A stretch of DNA of 64,000 nt from Bradyrhizobium sp. SSBR45G (lineage in GTDB: Bacteria > Pseudomonadota > Alphaproteobacteria > Rhizobiales > Xanthobacteraceae). Both the position numbers and the translations under genes were made by a program. Shown piece after piece: positions 26,721 through 35,839 of this stretch (its first letter is position 1; each line of letters starts with the position of its first letter). The DNA lies in assembly GCF_030159255.1 (NCBI RefSeq), contig NZ_BSCT01000001.1, positions 581,429-645,428 on the forward strand, read 5' to 3'. The notes under the pieces were generated by a model that made no database searches, was not told the origin of the DNA, and worked only from the letters and a program-made list of their open reading frames with translations.

Positions 26721-28502
26721 ATGGCAGCCAATACCTTCAACCCGACGGCGCTGGCGAATGGCACGTCCAATCTGCTGGTCCGCGCGTCGGCGCTGAACCT
26801 CTCGACCGACCTCGTCCAGGCCGGTGTCGTGTTCAACGACGCCACGCGTATCACGACCGGTTTGTTCTCGACGCCGCAGAACAGCGGCAACTCCAACCCG
26901 TTCCTCACCAGCTACACGACCGATCTGCATGCCGTGCAGAACGACATCGCGGCGATGCTGGCCAATCCCGGTCAGGTCACGCTCGGTGGCCAGGCGTTCA
27001 CGCTGAACGCGACCGACACCGCGGTGCTCACGCAGGTTTCGAGCGAGATCACGACGCTGATCAACGCGGCGCCGAACACGGCCAATCCGGCGACGCTCGC
27101 CGAAGCCGACCAGACCATCCACAACGTGCAGGCGATGATCCTGCAGCAGATCCAGGGTGACGCGCATCTGTCGTCGGCGCTGACCAACTTCACCTTCCTC
27201 GCCAACACCGGCGCCCAGGACGTCGCCTTCCAGTCGCTTCCCGCCGGTAACGACAGCACCGCGAATCTCGCCGCCGCAACCGGCGGCGACCTCATGGCCA
27301 TCGGCCAGGTGTTCAACGCAGCCGCCGATCTCGCGCTCGGCGGCATCAGCGCCAACAATCTCGGTCAGGTCACCGCGGACTTCACCGCCGTGCAGCAGGG
27401 ACTGCAGGCGCTGCTCGCCGATCCGGCCAAGCTCGCCGCGCTCGAGGCGGGTCAGACGGCGGTGGCTGCACAGACCACGACGCTTCACCTGCAGACCATC
27501 CTCGGCCAGATCGGACTGCAGCTGAACAAGTACGACGCGGCCGAGGCCAACGCGAGCCCGACGGCCCTGCGCGGCACCGCCGACAACATCCTGGACATGA
27601 TCGACGTGTTCCAGAATGACGCCGTGCTCAACAAGGCGGCCGGCGGCACCGGCATGCCGGGTCACGGCGGCGGCTTCTCGGAAATGCCGGGCGGTCTGAC
27701 CGGGACGGTCACCAAGTTCCAGGACAACCAGGTGCAGACCAACTTCTGGGCCTCGTTCCTGGCGGAAGCCAATACGCTCGGCAACAAGCTGGTCGCGGTG
27801 GCCAACGGCACAGCGGCGGCGACACAGGATATCATCACCCAGATCGCCAACTATCAGAACTTTGGTGTGCAGTTCAACAACGCGCAAGGCGCGGTCTTCC
27901 AAGGCCGCTTCGACAACGAGCTGGCCGCGGGCGCGCTGCAGTCCGACTCGGCCATGGCCACGAAGGCGTTGCAAGGCATCTTGAACGGCGACACCGGTGC
28001 CGCGCTTGCCACCGACAACGCCATGCTGCAGGCGGCCGCCGCCAACTTCATCGGCAACGCCGGTGACATCGGTGGCAACAACATGGCCATCGGCGGCGCT
28101 AGCTACGTGGGTTCGGCAACCTCCTTCGTGACCGCCACATCGGTCAACGGCATCGCCATGGGCACGGGAGCGCCAGCCGGCGCCAACCCGAACATCGCCA
28201 ATGGCACCGGCGGCACGCCTGCGAGCACCACCACTCCGGCACCGACGACACCGACGCCGACGACACCGGCTCCGACCACGCCGGCCCCGACCACCGGCGG
28301 CGGAACTACGACGACACCGGCACCGACCACTCCGGCCACCGGCGGAACGACCAACAACACCAACACCACGACGACGCATCACCACCACCATCACAGCCAC
28401 GGCCACCACACGGCGGCAGCGGCGCCGGCTGGCACGGCGGCCGCGGCGTCGAGCGGTCCCGACATGTCGCATCACCACGCAATGCATCACATGTGGGCCT
28501 GA
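26721..28502 (+). CDS. Thr/Ala/Asn-rich protein with His-rich tail, paralogue of the 1100-aa protein
   Basis: 593 residues: one copy of the approximately 490-residue module found twice in the preceding gene's product, opening FNPTALANGTSNLLVRASALN and containing GGLTGTVTKFQDNQ. A Pro/Thr linker (about 495-550, TTTPAPTTPTPTTPAPTTP and similar) resembles heavily O-glycosylated mucin-like stretches. A His-rich segment (THHHHHHSHGHH) and the tail GPDMSHHHAMHHMWA follow; the last 15 residues are identical to the paralogue, while linkers differ. No signal peptide, cysteine or RTX repeat is seen. GGGGAGATGATCTA precedes the ATG. I infer secretion by the type I system upstream and O-heptosylation of Thr/Ser by the adjacent transferase; no biochemical role can be stated. 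Confidence 0.85.
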   Translation: MAANTFNPTALANGTSNLLVRASALNLSTDLVQAGVVFNDATRITTGLFSTPQNSGNSNPFLTSYTTDLHAVQNDIAAMLANPGQVTLGGQAFTLNATDTAVLTQVSSEITTLINAAPNTANPATLAEADQTIHNVQAMILQQIQGDAHLSSALTNFTFLANTGAQDVAFQSLPAGNDSTANLAAATGGDLMAIGQVFNAAADLALGGISANNLGQVTADFTAVQQGLQALLADPAKLAALEAGQTAVAAQTTTLHLQTILGQIGLQLNKYDAAEANASPTALRGTADNILDMIDVFQNDAVLNKAAGGTGMPGHGGGFSEMPGGLTGTVTKFQDNQVQTNFWASFLAEANTLGNKLVAVANGTAAATQDIITQIANYQNFGVQFNNAQGAVFQGRFDNELAAGALQSDSAMATKALQGILNGDTGAALATDNAMLQAAAANFIGNAGDIGGNNMAIGGASYVGSATSFVTATSVNGIAMGTGAPAGANPNIANGTGGTPASTTTPAPTTPTPTTPAPTTPAPTTGGGTTTTPAPTTPATGGTTNNTNTTTTHHHHHHSHGHHTAAAAPAGTAAAASSGPDMSHHHAMHHMWA

Positions 28503-28529
28503 CGTCGTCAGCAACGCCATCTCAATCTT

Positions 28530-28566
28530 GGCCGGCACAGACCTCAGGTCTGTGCCGGCCTTGTTG
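28530..28566 (+). terminator. Intrinsic terminator after the 593-aa protein gene
   Basis: Arms GGCCGGCACAGACCT and AGGTCTGTGCCGGCC pair perfectly around one central base (a stem of 13 with a small loop in practice), followed by TTGTTG. It isolates the TPR-sulfotransferase gene downstream as a separate transcript. Confidence 0.8.
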
Positions 28567-28723
28567 CGTTTGACGACGACAGCGACATCACTTCCCCCTC
28601 GCCGAGGCGTACGGCCCTCGAAGGGTTCTAGGTGGTCGATTCCGTTCGGCCCCAGCTTAGCCTCCGTTTCGCTTCAATCCGCCCGGACAACGGTTTCGGT
28701 CGAACATTCAGCAAGTTGTGATC

Positions 28724-31700
28724 ATGAACGAGCTCGCCGTCGCCGTCCGCCCTCGCCTCGTCCCCGCACCAGCCGACGGCGGACAACCACCGACAGCCGC
28801 GATCAACGAGCGAGCCCTGCGTGTCGCCGAAGAGGCCTATCGCAAAGTGCTGGCGCTGCAGCCCCGGCATTTCCGCACCCTGTGCAGCCTGGCGATGGTC
28901 CGCCTGCAGCTCGGCGACGCGCATGAGGCGCGGACGTTGCTGGACCAGGCCGCTGAGGAGACCGGCGACTCCGCGGAACTGCACCTGTCGCTCGGCAAGA
29001 CCTTCGCCGGTCTCGGCGATCTCGCCAAGGCGAGCACGCATCTGCAGCGCGCGGTCGCGCTCGACGGCACGTCGACCGAGGCGCGCTTTCTGCTCGGCAG
29101 CGCGCTCACCAGCCTTGGTGATCCCGCCAGCGCGGTGCGACACCTCGAGCAGGCGCTCGCCGACCGTCCCGGCGACGCCGATGCCCACCAGGCCCTCGGC
29201 TTCGCCCTGCAGCGGCTGGCTCAGTATGAGCGCGCGCTGTCGCATCACGAGGCCGCACTCGCGGCGCGGCCGGACTTCGCGGCGGCTGCGGCGAGTCTCG
29301 GTGACGCCTGCCGCGTGCTCGGACGGCATGCCGAAGCCATTGCGCATTATCAGCGCGCGCTCACGACCCAACCCAACGCACCGGTCGTGCTGCTGAACAT
29401 CGGCGGCTGCCAGCAGGCCATTGGCCAGCTCGATGCGGCCGTGCGGACCTATCAGCAAGTCCTCGCGCTGAGTCCTCACCTCGCCGAGGCGCACTACAAT
29501 CTCGCCAATCTTCATCTCGACATGAACAGCTGGCCGGCGGCCATCTTCCACTACGAACGCGCCATCGCCGAACGGCCGGATTTCCCCGAGGCCCACAACA
29601 ATCTTGCCAATGCGCTGCAATCGCGCGGCAGGTCGAACGAGGCCCTGGCGCACTACGACGAGGCCTTGCGCCGGCGCCCCGACTACGCGACCGCCCACCG
29701 CAACCGCGGCGATACGCTTCGCAACATGAAGCGCTTCGAGGAGGCCATCGCGAGCTATCGGACCGCCCTCGTCCATGATCCGCGCGATACGACCACGATG
29801 AATCATCTGGCCGGCGTGCTGATGATCCTGGGACGGCTGGACGAGGCGGCGCGGGCCTATGAGTCCGCGCTGGCGATCAATCCGCGCAATGCCGGCGTGC
29901 ATCTGAACTACGGTGTCGTCAAGCCGTTCAAGGTTGACGACGTGCGCTGGGCGCCGCTGCAGGAGCTGGCGGCGAACTCCGAGACGCTCAGCGAGGACGC
30001 GCGGATCGCGCTGCACTTCACCCTCGGGCGCGCCTTTGCCGACATCAAGGATGGCGAACGGTCACTGCTGCATCTCAACGCCGGAAACGGCCTCGAGCGG
30101 CGCCGCATCAACTACGACGAGAACCAGACGCTGCGCCAGATCGAACGCATCCGCGCGATCTTCTCCAAGGAGATGCTGCAGGCGCGCGCCGGCCATGGCG
30201 ATCCGTCGCAGGCCCCCGTCTTCATCATCGGCATGCCGCGGTCCGGCACCAGCCTGGTCGAGCAGGTCCTGGCCAGCCATCCTGCCGTGCATGGCGCCGG
30301 CGAGGTCAACTATTTCGCCGCAGCCGCCGGGCAGTTCACCGATCGCGCCCGCGGCGACTATCCTGAGATGCTCGCCAAACTGTCCGATGCCGATTTCGGG
30401 ACCCTGGCCCGCGCCTATCTGCAGCGTTTCACGGAGCTTCCGGCGGACACCAAGCGCATCGCCGACAAGATGCCGTCGAACTTCCTGTTTGCGGGGCTGA
30501 TCCATCTCGCCCTGCCAAATGCCCGCATCATTCACGTCCGGCGCAATCCCATCGATACGTGCCTGTCGTGCTATACCCAGTTGTTCGCCGAGCCGCAGCC
30601 GTTTGCCTACGACCTCGCCGAACTGGGCCGCTACTTCAGGGCCTACGAGGCGCTGATGAGCCATTGGCGTGCGGTCCTGCCGCAGGGCCTCATGCTCGAG
30701 TTGTCCTACGAGGACGTCGTGCGCGACTTCGAGCCGAATGCCCGCAAGATCGTCGCGCATTGCGGGCTCGACTGGGATGAGGCCTGCCTCTCCTTCCATG
30801 AGAACGAGCGCCCGGTGAACACCGCGAGCCTGGTCCAGGTCCGCAAGCCGCTGTTCAGCGGATCGGTCGGCCGCTGGCGCATGTATGGCGACCGGCTGAA
30901 GCCGCTGCTCGATGCGCTCGGAACCGAGGCGCTGCGGCCGACGATTGCCGAGGCGATCGCCGGCGTGGCCCAGCCTCAGCCCGTGAACGTCGCCCCGCCG
31001 GTGGTCACGCCGACGACGGACTCCCGCCCGTTCGACGCCACGCGGCTTGCGTCCCTGCAGACGCTGGCAGACGGCGTCGTGGCCGTCGCCAAGAAGCTGC
31101 AGAGCCGCGGCGAAATCGGCGATGCCGAGCAGATCTTCAAGCTGATCCTTGCCGGACAGCCGGCCAATTTCGACGCCCTCGTCGGCCTCGGGATGATCTC
31201 GACCACCACCAACCGGCTCGATGAGGCCAAGGACTACTTCCAGCGCGCGGTGGCGGTGAACGACAAGTCCGCCGAGGCCCATGGCAGCATCGGCGCCGTG
31301 GAAGCCTCCGCCGGCCGCTACGATGCGGCGGTCCAGTACTACGAGACCGCGCTCGGGCTGGCGCCGAGCCATCCGGGCATCCTCTACGCCTTCGCCATGG
31401 TGCGCCAGAACCAGGGTCTGATCGAGGAGGCGATGGCCCTGCTCAGGCGGGCCATCGAGAACAAGCCACAGCACCTCGACGCGCATTTCGCGCTGGGCAA
31501 CCTGCTGTATACGGCCGGCAAGGACATCGAGGCGGCGAAATGCTACCTCAAGGTCCTCGACTTCAGCCCGGAGCACGCCGAGACCCACAACAACATCGCC
31601 AATGTCCTGTTGCGCCAGGGCCATCGCGAGCGCGCGATCGAGCATTACAAGCGGGCGATCGCCAGCCGGCCCGATTATGCCGACGCCTATGGCAATCTCG

Positions 31701-32953
31701 GCAATGCCTATCTCGAGCTCAACCGCCTCGACGAGTCGATCGAGCAGAACCTCCTGGCCATCAAGATCAAGCCGGAGCGCTTCGGCTCCTACAACAATCT
31801 GGGCGTCGCCTACCAGGCGCTCGGCCGCTTCGAGGAGGCGACCGCGGCGTTCCAGAAGGCGCTGGAGCTGGCGCCGGACGATGCGCCGATCCATCTCAAC
31901 CTCGCGAACATGTCCAAGTTCAAGCCGGAGGACAGCCGGCTGCCCAGCCTGCGGCGGCTGATCGAACGTGTCGACCAGCTCGATGAGGAGAAGCAGATCG
32001 CGGCGCATTTCGCGTTTGGCAAGGCGCTGTCCGATCTCAAGGACTACGACGCCGCTTTCTCGCATCTGCACAAGGCCAACACGCTCAAGCGCAAGAGCTT
32101 CGACTATGATCCGGAGCAGCGGCTCGCCATGATGCAGAACGTCGCCAGCCGCTTCACGCCCGAGTTCTTCCGCTCGGTCGCGGGGCATGGCGACGATTCC
32201 TGGGCGCCGATTTTCATCGTCGGCATGCCGCGCTCCGGAACGACGCTGATGGAGCAGGTGCTGGCGAGCCATTCCAAGGTGTTCGGCGCGGGCGAGCTCG
32301 AGACCTTCAAGGAGCTGGTCGGCGAATGCGCCCACCGGCAGAAGGTCGTTCCCGCCTTCCCCGACCTGATCGCGCTGCTGCCGCCGGAGGAGATGACGAA
32401 GCTCGGCCAGGACTATACGTCCCGCGTCCGCGTGCTGGCGCCGGAGGCCGAGCGCATCGTCGACAAGATGCCGCTGAACTTCCTGTTCGTCGGGCTGATC
32501 CACGCGGCGTTCCCGCGGGCCAGGATCATCAACACGCGCCGCGACCCGCTCGACAATTGCGTGTCATGCTATTCGCTGCTGTTCACCGGCGCGCAGCCGT
32601 TCGCCTACGACCTGACCGAGCTCGGCCACTACTACCGGGGCTACGAGGGCGTGATGGAGCACTGGCACAAGGTGCTGCCGCCCGGCGTCCTGATGGATGT
32701 TCACTACGAGGATCTGGTCGACGATCTCGAAGGAAGCTCGCGCCGCGTGCTCGCCCATTGCGGCCTCGACTGGGAGGATGCCTGCCTCGACTTCCACCGC
32801 ACCGAGCGCATGGTGCGGACCGCGAGCCTGATGCAGGTGCGCGAGCCGATCTACCGCCGTTCGATCGGAAGCTGGCGCCGCTACGAGAAGCATCTTGGGC
32901 CGTTGTGCGAGGCACTCGGCATCGAGACTCCGCCGCCGGCGGAGACGACCTGA
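28724..32953 (+). CDS. Double TPR-sulfotransferase
   Basis: 1409 residues from ATG 28724 (a GTG two codons upstream is possible; neither has a strong ribosome-binding site). The protein is an internal duplication. Module one has TPR repeats (about 20-400) and a sulfotransferase domain (about 495-745) with the PAPS-binding loop FIIGMPRSGTS from residue 500. Module two (from about 765) has TPRs and a second sulfotransferase domain with FIVGMPRSGTT from residue 1164. Both keep the 3'-phosphate region (VRRNPIDTCLSCY, TRRDPLDNCVSCY) and an ADKMP/VDKMP element. Such enzymes transfer sulfate from PAPS, probably in the cytoplasm; the TPRs may bind a protein acceptor. Context suggests the secreted proteins encoded just upstream or their glycans. 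Confidence 0.9.
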   Translation: MNELAVAVRPRLVPAPADGGQPPTAAINERALRVAEEAYRKVLALQPRHFRTLCSLAMVRLQLGDAHEARTLLDQAAEETGDSAELHLSLGKTFAGLGDLAKASTHLQRAVALDGTSTEARFLLGSALTSLGDPASAVRHLEQALADRPGDADAHQALGFALQRLAQYERALSHHEAALAARPDFAAAAASLGDACRVLGRHAEAIAHYQRALTTQPNAPVVLLNIGGCQQAIGQLDAAVRTYQQVLALSPHLAEAHYNLANLHLDMNSWPAAIFHYERAIAERPDFPEAHNNLANALQSRGRSNEALAHYDEALRRRPDYATAHRNRGDTLRNMKRFEEAIASYRTALVHDPRDTTTMNHLAGVLMILGRLDEAARAYESALAINPRNAGVHLNYGVVKPFKVDDVRWAPLQELAANSETLSEDARIALHFTLGRAFADIKDGERSLLHLNAGNGLERRRINYDENQTLRQIERIRAIFSKEMLQARAGHGDPSQAPVFIIGMPRSGTSLVEQVLASHPAVHGAGEVNYFAAAAGQFTDRARGDYPEMLAKLSDADFGTLARAYLQRFTELPADTKRIADKMPSNFLFAGLIHLALPNARIIHVRRNPIDTCLSCYTQLFAEPQPFAYDLAELGRYFRAYEALMSHWRAVLPQGLMLELSYEDVVRDFEPNARKIVAHCGLDWDEACLSFHENERPVNTASLVQVRKPLFSGSVGRWRMYGDRLKPLLDALGTEALRPTIAEAIAGVAQPQPVNVAPPVVTPTTDSRPFDATRLASLQTLADGVVAVAKKLQSRGEIGDAEQIFKLILAGQPANFDALVGLGMISTTTNRLDEAKDYFQRAVAVNDKSAEAHGSIGAVEASAGRYDAAVQYYETALGLAPSHPGILYAFAMVRQNQGLIEEAMALLRRAIENKPQHLDAHFALGNLLYTAGKDIEAAKCYLKVLDFSPEHAETHNNIANVLLRQGHRERAIEHYKRAIASRPDYADAYGNLGNAYLELNRLDESIEQNLLAIKIKPERFGSYNNLGVAYQALGRFEEATAAFQKALELAPDDAPIHLNLANMSKFKPEDSRLPSLRRLIERVDQLDEEKQIAAHFAFGKALSDLKDYDAAFSHLHKANTLKRKSFDYDPEQRLAMMQNVASRFTPEFFRSVAGHGDDSWAPIFIVGMPRSGTTLMEQVLASHSKVFGAGELETFKELVGECAHRQKVVPAFPDLIALLPPEEMTKLGQDYTSRVRVLAPEAERIVDKMPLNFLFVGLIHAAFPRARIINTRRDPLDNCVSCYSLLFTGAQPFAYDLTELGHYYRGYEGVMEHWHKVLPPGVLMDVHYEDLVDDLEGSSRRVLAHCGLDWEDACLDFHRTERMVRTASLMQVREPIYRRSIGSWRRYEKHLGPLCEALGIETPPPAETT

Positions 32954-33692
32954 CCGCCGGCAAATAACCGGGTGCTGTTGCCCAGGGATCGGTGACAGGC
33001 GCGGCACCCGGCTATCCGGCCGCGCGGCGGAGCGGCTTACACATTGTGCGCGAGGGCATTTAAGAAATTATCTTCATCATACCCAAAAGCGTCAGTTTTA
33101 CTACGCACGAGGAACAACTCATTACACAACCAATAATTGTATCGCAAAACTGCGCCCAGGTTGGCGCGAGTAGCGTTCGTAGATCGGTCAAATACCTGCC
33201 GATAAAGCCACGCCTGCTGCCCAAAGATCGTTCGGCCCTGCGGCGCAGCTGATAGTCCAGCTCATTAGTTCGATCAGGGCCGGCTCATCGTCTCAGTCGA
33301 GACGTGGCGGCTTGGACAGCGATGGCAACTGGCGACGGGAGGACAGGATGCGCCGCATGCCATGGCGGCCTGCCTGCGACGAACTGGTCGGCCGGGACCG
33401 AGGCGAGATCATTGATGCCGGCTGACCCGGCGCGCGCGGTGAGCCGTTCCGGACTGCGACCGTCGCGGCCGCGGCGCTCCGCGCCGTCCGGGACGGACCT
33501 GCATTCTCCCCACCGCAAAGCCCTGCCCGTTCAGCATCTTCATGCCGGTCCGGTGTGCCCGGGCGGCGATTGTGAGGAAAGCACAGCAGGCGCTTGACCT
33601 GGGCGCCAAGGCTTGATTTGACCCGATGTCGTGCCGGTCTCGAGACCGCAGACCGGACGTCCTCCCGCCCCAACCATGGAAGATCCCTGACC
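32954..33692. other. Intergenic region, no supported gene
   Basis: 739 bases. An AT-richer patch (33050-33160) has no coding potential, and open frames in 33290-33930 on the minus strand are mostly antisense to the formyltransferase gene. It contains no clear hairpin or repeat. The AT-richer patch may mark older inserted or promoter DNA. Confidence 0.45.
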
Positions 33693-34286
33693 ATGCGTAT
33701 CACCCTCGTCGGCTCCCGCCATTTCGGTGTCGCCACACTGAACATGCTGCGCGAGAGAGACATCGAGATCGCTCGCGTGGTCGTCCACGACGCCGAGGAC
33801 CGGCTGGCTGCCGCGGCACGTGCCGCCGGGATCGAGGTCGTGGTCCAGGCCGATCCGAAGGTCGTTCCCGCCAGCGAAATCGCTCCCGGAACGGACCTGA
33901 TCGTGACGGCGCACAGCCATGCCCGCGTCACCCAGGAGGCGGTTGCTGCCGCGCGCCTCGGCGGTATCGGCTACCATCCCTCGCTGCTGCCGCGGCATCG
34001 CGGCATCGCCGCCGTGGAATGGACCATCAAGGAAGGCGATCCGGTCTCAGGCGGCACCATCTATCATCTGGCCGAGCGGATGGATGCGGGGGCCATCGCG
34101 GCGCAGGACTGGTGCTTCGTCAGGAAGGGCGAGACGGCCCGCGAATTATGGGAGCGCGCGCTGGCGCCGCTCGGCCTCAAGCTGCTCGGCGACGTCGTCG
34201 AATCGGCCAAGGCGACCGGCACGATTCCCGCCAAGCCGCAGGACGAGCAGTTCGCCACCAAGGCGCCGAGCATCACGCCGCACTGA
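33693..34286 (+). CDS. Formyltransferase-family protein (short, stand-alone N-terminal domain)
   Basis: 197 residues from ATG 33693; longer in-frame starts have no support. The sequence is a single formyl_trans_N domain: MRITLVGSRHFGVATLNML at the start, the catalytic-loop motif IGYHPSLLPRHRG and GGTIYHLAERMDAGAI. In methionyl-tRNA formyltransferase and PurN this fold transfers a formyl group from 10-formyl-tetrahydrofolate using an Asn-His-Asp triad; here the HPSLLP histidine is present. It lacks the C-terminal tRNA-binding domain of Fmt (usual length about 310), so it is unlikely to be the housekeeping Fmt. It could formylate a small amine or sugar. No neighbouring gene identifies the substrate. 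Confidence 0.85.
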   Translation: MRITLVGSRHFGVATLNMLRERDIEIARVVVHDAEDRLAAAARAAGIEVVVQADPKVVPASEIAPGTDLIVTAHSHARVTQEAVAAARLGGIGYHPSLLPRHRGIAAVEWTIKEGDPVSGGTIYHLAERMDAGAIAAQDWCFVRKGETARELWERALAPLGLKLLGDVVESAKATGTIPAKPQDEQFATKAPSITPH

Positions 34287-34567
34287 ACGCAATTCCAGGC
34301 CTACAGCCTGACCCGGCTGGCTGCTCCGCAGCCGTCCCAGCGAACGGCTGGCCAGTCAACGCCAGGCTGTGGCGGACGTCTGCTCATGTTGTGCGTGAAG
34401 GCGCAGTTTGCCCACAATGCCGCCAGAATGGCTCAAGAGCGCGTTTCGCGTTAATCCTTAATAGCCTGAAACTGCTCGCTAAAATTTGGTTTTGGCAGTG
34501 CGGCAAATTTTCGTCACAATTCCTCCAAATAAGCTTCTCTCATCAACGACATTGAGGGACAAGATTC

Positions 34568-34918
34568 ATGCGTCTCGACCGCATTGGAATGGCTTTCGCC
34601 GCGTCGATCCTGCTGGGTGGCGCCGCCGCTCCCGCATTCGCCCAGTCGCCCTATGACGGCCAGTGGCAGGTCACGATCGTTACCAGCAGCGGCAGCTGTG
34701 AGCCGACGGCTAGCTCGACCCTGACCGTCGCGGACGGTAAGGTTTCGGCGGCCGGCGCCAACGTGACGGGCTCGATTGGGCGCGAAGGCTTGGTGAAGGT
34801 CTCGATCAATGGCGCCTATGCGAATGGTCAGCTCAATGGCAATTCCGGCTCGGGAAAATGGAACGGAGCATCCGCGGGTATCCCGTGCAGCGGACGCTGG
34901 CAGGCATCCCGGCTGTAA
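34568..34918 (+). CDS. Small secreted protein of unknown function
   Basis: 116 residues with a clear signal peptide (MRLDRIGMAFAASILLGG, cleavage after PAFA near residue 25). GAGGGA precedes the ATG. The mature part is Gly/Ser/Asn-rich and probably beta-stranded (YDGQWQVTIVTSSGSC, then LVKVSINGAYANGQLNGN), with two cysteines likely to form a periplasmic disulfide. I do not recognise a named family. The next gene, starting seven bases after the stop, encodes a second exported beta-rich protein that opens in a similar way (GNWGGSGTV), so the two form an operon of related secreted proteins. Confidence 0.75.
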   Translation: MRLDRIGMAFAASILLGGAAAPAFAQSPYDGQWQVTIVTSSGSCEPTASSTLTVADGKVSAAGANVTGSIGREGLVKVSINGAYANGQLNGNSGSGKWNGASAGIPCSGRWQASRL

Positions 34919-34925
34919 CGGATCA

Positions 34926-35408
34926 ATGTTTCCGAGCTGGTCCAGGCGGCGGCTTCCGGTCGCCGCCGTTTTGATGTCCGCCCTTCTCTCCGCATCCCCG
35001 ACGCGCGCCGATCCGGGCATCTTCACCGGCCTGGCCGGGAATTGGGGCGGCAGCGGTACCGTTGCGCTCGAGGACGGATCGACCGAGCGCATCCGTTGCC
35101 GGGCGAGCTACGGCGTCACCGGGCCCAGGATGAACCTGATTCTCACCTGTGCGAGCGACGCCTACAAGTTCGGCCTGCAGGCCGACGTCGTCGCCGAGGG
35201 TTCGACCATCTCGGGAACCTGGAGCGAGACCAGCCGCGGCGTCAGCGGCGTGCTGGAGGGGCGCGGCGGCGGGGGCAACTTCCAGCTGCTCGCGACCACC
35301 GCCGGCTTCAACGCCAACATTGCGCTCGCGACCCGCGGCAACAAGCAATCGGTGTCGATCCGGGCCGACAGCCAGTTCCGCGCAGCGAGCATCTCGCTGT
35401 CGCGGTGA
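34926..35408 (+). CDS. Secreted beta-rich protein of unknown function
   Basis: 160 residues from ATG 34926, seven bases after the preceding stop; the frame stays open upstream inside that gene but is not used there. The signal peptide is RRRLPVAAVLMSALLSASPTRA, with cleavage near residue 28. The mature protein starts DPGIFTGLAGNWGGSGTVAL and reads as repeated antiparallel strands with two cysteines (RCRASYG, LTCAS). The pattern of opening with a Trp-Gly-Gly-Ser-Gly motif recurs in small secreted proteins of this bacterial group, but no function is known to me. Confidence 0.75.
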   Translation: MFPSWSRRRLPVAAVLMSALLSASPTRADPGIFTGLAGNWGGSGTVALEDGSTERIRCRASYGVTGPRMNLILTCASDAYKFGLQADVVAEGSTISGTWSETSRGVSGVLEGRGGGGNFQLLATTAGFNANIALATRGNKQSVSIRADSQFRAASISLSR

Positions 35409-35414
35409 TGGCGC

Positions 35415-35642
35415 TCAGGCGCGCCGGGCGCCGGGGTTCGGCCCGGCAGCCGGCGGCGGCGCCAGCTGGGCAGCGGTGCGCTTGATGGTCTTGGCGACCA
35501 GCAGCGCCTGCTCCCGGGTGAGGGCAAAATCCTGCACGCCCTTCTGGGTGGTCAGCGACAGCACCATCAGATGAGGCTCGCGCTCCGGCCAGCCGGTGGC
35601 GAAGGCGGTCAGGAACTCGGCTGAGGCGGCACGGTCGGTCAT
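35415..35642 (-). CDS. Small conserved-looking hypothetical protein
   Basis: 75 residues from ATG 35642; an upstream in-frame ATG at 35786 would add 48 residues of poor quality. The core, HLMVLSLTTQKGVQDFALTREQALLVAKTIKRTAAQL, has a believable strand-helix character, which is why I keep it. The C-terminus is Pro/Ala-rich. It has no signal peptide or membrane helix. It is divergent from the EamA permease gene. No family or function is recognised. Confidence 0.5.
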   Translation of the reverse strand: MTDRAASAEFLTAFATGWPEREPHLMVLSLTTQKGVQDFALTREQALLVAKTIKRTAAQLAPPPAAGPNPGARRA

Positions 35643-35839
35643 GTCAAAGCTGCCCTTGGATGTTTTCGCGGCGGTCGCTTTAGGACGAAACGCCGTCACA
35701 CTCCACGCTTTTCTCACCGGCTTCTGCCGCCATTTGCTGCCGCGTTGATGCACTGCATCGTTGATTTCATTTGCAATGCCGTGCACCCGAGGTGATACAG
35801 CCGCTCCTCCTCGTCTCGCCCGCCTCCCGCTTCGGCCTC

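Noticed and set aside
22867..28502. RTX toxin or adhesin identity for the large repeat proteins
   Set aside because: No GGxGxD nonapeptide repeats are present, and the long modules do not look like RTX or known adhesin domains.
33293..33998. Minus-strand open frames over the start of the formyltransferase gene
   Set aside because: They are shadows of the + strand gene and GC-rich leader; no recognisable protein features.
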